This document shows positions 63,101 to 64,000 of a stretch of DNA of 64,000 nucleotides, piece after piece (within the stretch, counting starts at the first letter, position 1; the number at the start of each line of letters is the position of its first letter). The notes beneath the pieces were generated by a model, which saw only the letters and a program-made list of their open reading frames with translations, searched no databases and was not told the DNA's origin. The translations under genes were made by a program, and so were the position numbers. Source of the stretch: Ricinus communis (Eukaryota; Streptophyta; Magnoliopsida; Malpighiales; Euphorbiaceae); NCBI RefSeq assembly GCF_019578655.1, contig NC_063264.1, positions 9,403,213-9,467,212 of the forward strand. The letters are read 5' to 3'.

Positions 63101-63441
63101 ATCAACAATTGTCAAAATTGCTAATGATTTTGCAGGCATGGAAACTCTTCAAAGAAGGAAGATATCTAGAGCTTATTGATGCATTAATAATGGAATCCTG
63201 CAATCTATCAGAAGTGCTAAGGTCAATTCAAGTTGGTCTGTTATGTGTGCAACATTCTCCAGAAGATAGACCTAGCATGTCATATGTGGTTTTAATGTTG
63301 AGTGGTGAAGGGGCATTGCCTGAGCCTAAAGAGCCTGGATTTTTCACCGAAAGAAAACTGATTAAAACAGACTCTTCCTCGAGCAAATATGAATCATGTT
63401 CTATCAATGAAGTTACAATTACAAGGATTGGGGCTCGATGA
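60161..63441 (+). CDS. G-type lectin S-receptor-like serine/threonine kinase, copy 3 (SRK3)
   Basis: Seven exons: 60161-61442, 61567-61704, 61790-61905, 62125-62335, 62548-62785, 62900-63050 and 63136-63441. The spliced product is 813 residues without a stop, and exon phases equal those of SRK1 and SRK2. I chose the Met at 60161 because the following [10 protein letters not shown] aligns with SRK2's start; an upstream in-frame Met at 60092 would add 23 residues that spoil the signal peptide. Domains are signal peptide, B-lectin, S-locus, EGF-like ([13 protein letters not shown]) and PAN in exon 1, then a transmembrane helix ([16 protein letters not shown]) and kinase ([35 protein letters not shown]), all intact. 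Exon 3, which encodes the juxtamembrane segment, is 42 bp shorter than in the other two genes, keeping the frame. The usual SDVFSFG block of kinase subdomain IX reads SDTFSFG. Confidence 0.92.
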
Positions 63442-64000
63442 AAATGAAGGATGAGAAAGAGTGATACGCACGCCATATATAGAAGAATAGAAAACAAATA
63501 AAATAGATGCTGTTGCTAGATGAGAATTGGGTTTGGCTTGTCAGTGTCACATGGGGCATGAGAAAATGGTACAAGTTATTTTTATTATTTGCCACTACAT
63601 TTTTCTTTTCCTCAGAAAGGCCACTACATTGTTATGATTTTTAATAGGTTATGATAATATGATTGATTAACTAATACATTTTGTATTCAAAAGCAAATAA
63701 TTTGGCCCCATTAAATGAATATGGGAATCTTTTCTGCTATGTAAAATTGACAGTTCAGTAATTTTCTTGATGAGAACATCCTTAATCATAATAACCAACC
63801 AAGGAAAAGGAATGGTTTTCTTTCCTTTCTTTTTTTTTTAACGAAAAGTACAAATACTTCATCCATAGAAATAAATAATAAGTACACATCTGACATAACA
63901 AATACTCATTAACATTAATATCAAAATATATATAGTTATAAATTGCAATTATTATAAAAATAGACTTCATCTCTTCATTTAGAGGAAGAATTTACTACCA
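63442..64000. other. SRK3 3' flank
   Basis: This holds the probable 3' UTR and AT-rich intergenic DNA running to the window end. No gene is seen. Confidence 0.5.

Overview
This is nuclear DNA of a flowering plant, most likely a woody eudicot. I lean towards Malpighiales (Euphorbiaceae-like), but that is a guess from overall protein appearance and is not proven by the sequence. The evidence for a plant is a class I TCP transcription factor, a RALF-like peptide, three intron-bearing S-domain receptor kinases, a plant D-type-like cyclin, and plant lineages of retrotransposons (Athila-type Ty3/gypsy, Ty1/copia, L1-like LINE, CACTA). Intergenic DNA is very AT-rich with long A/T tracts and microsatellites. 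No bacterial, CRISPR, rRNA or tRNA features were recognised.

Layout. 1-6400: a single-exon TCP7/TCP21-like gene (2718-3485, +) and a small secreted RALF-like peptide gene (4569-4829, -), then a hAT-like non-autonomous element (6399-6942). 9.1-14.0 kb: a decayed Athila-type gag-pol relic. 14.37-22.94 kb: a decayed Ty1/copia element carrying two solo LTRs of one gypsy-like family in opposite orientations; one sits inside the copia 3' LTR with a clear 5-bp target duplication. 23.7-34.7 kb: two intact seven-exon S-domain receptor kinase genes (SRK1, SRK2). 35-38 kb: AT-rich direct and tandem repeats. 38.5-40.5 kb: a six-exon cyclin gene; part of its promoter and leader is repeated at 41.5-41.7 kb without an intact gene behind it. 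42.2-57.5 kb: a nest of a LINE relic, a CACTA-type transposon remnant and a 10.8-kb Athila-type element with both LTRs and a TGATT target duplication. 60.2-63.4 kb: a third intact S-domain receptor kinase (SRK3), closer in sequence to SRK2 than to SRK1.

The three receptor kinases form one local family. By conceptual splicing they encode 830, 834 and 813 residues, with the same intron positions and phases and no internal stop. They would act at the plasma membrane, with an extracellular lectin/S-locus/PAN region and a cytoplasmic Ser/Thr kinase. The TCP factor and the cyclin both relate to growth and cell-division control, and RALF peptides are extracellular growth signals. Nothing in the sequence shows that these genes work as one unit.

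I found no convincing new biological system. The best leads are the orphan duplicate of the cyclin promoter, a perfect palindrome in the leader of the real cyclin, the intact receptor-kinase cluster with possible soluble isoforms, a short RALF lacking usual motifs, and a transposon nest whose stop codons look like products of cytosine deamination.
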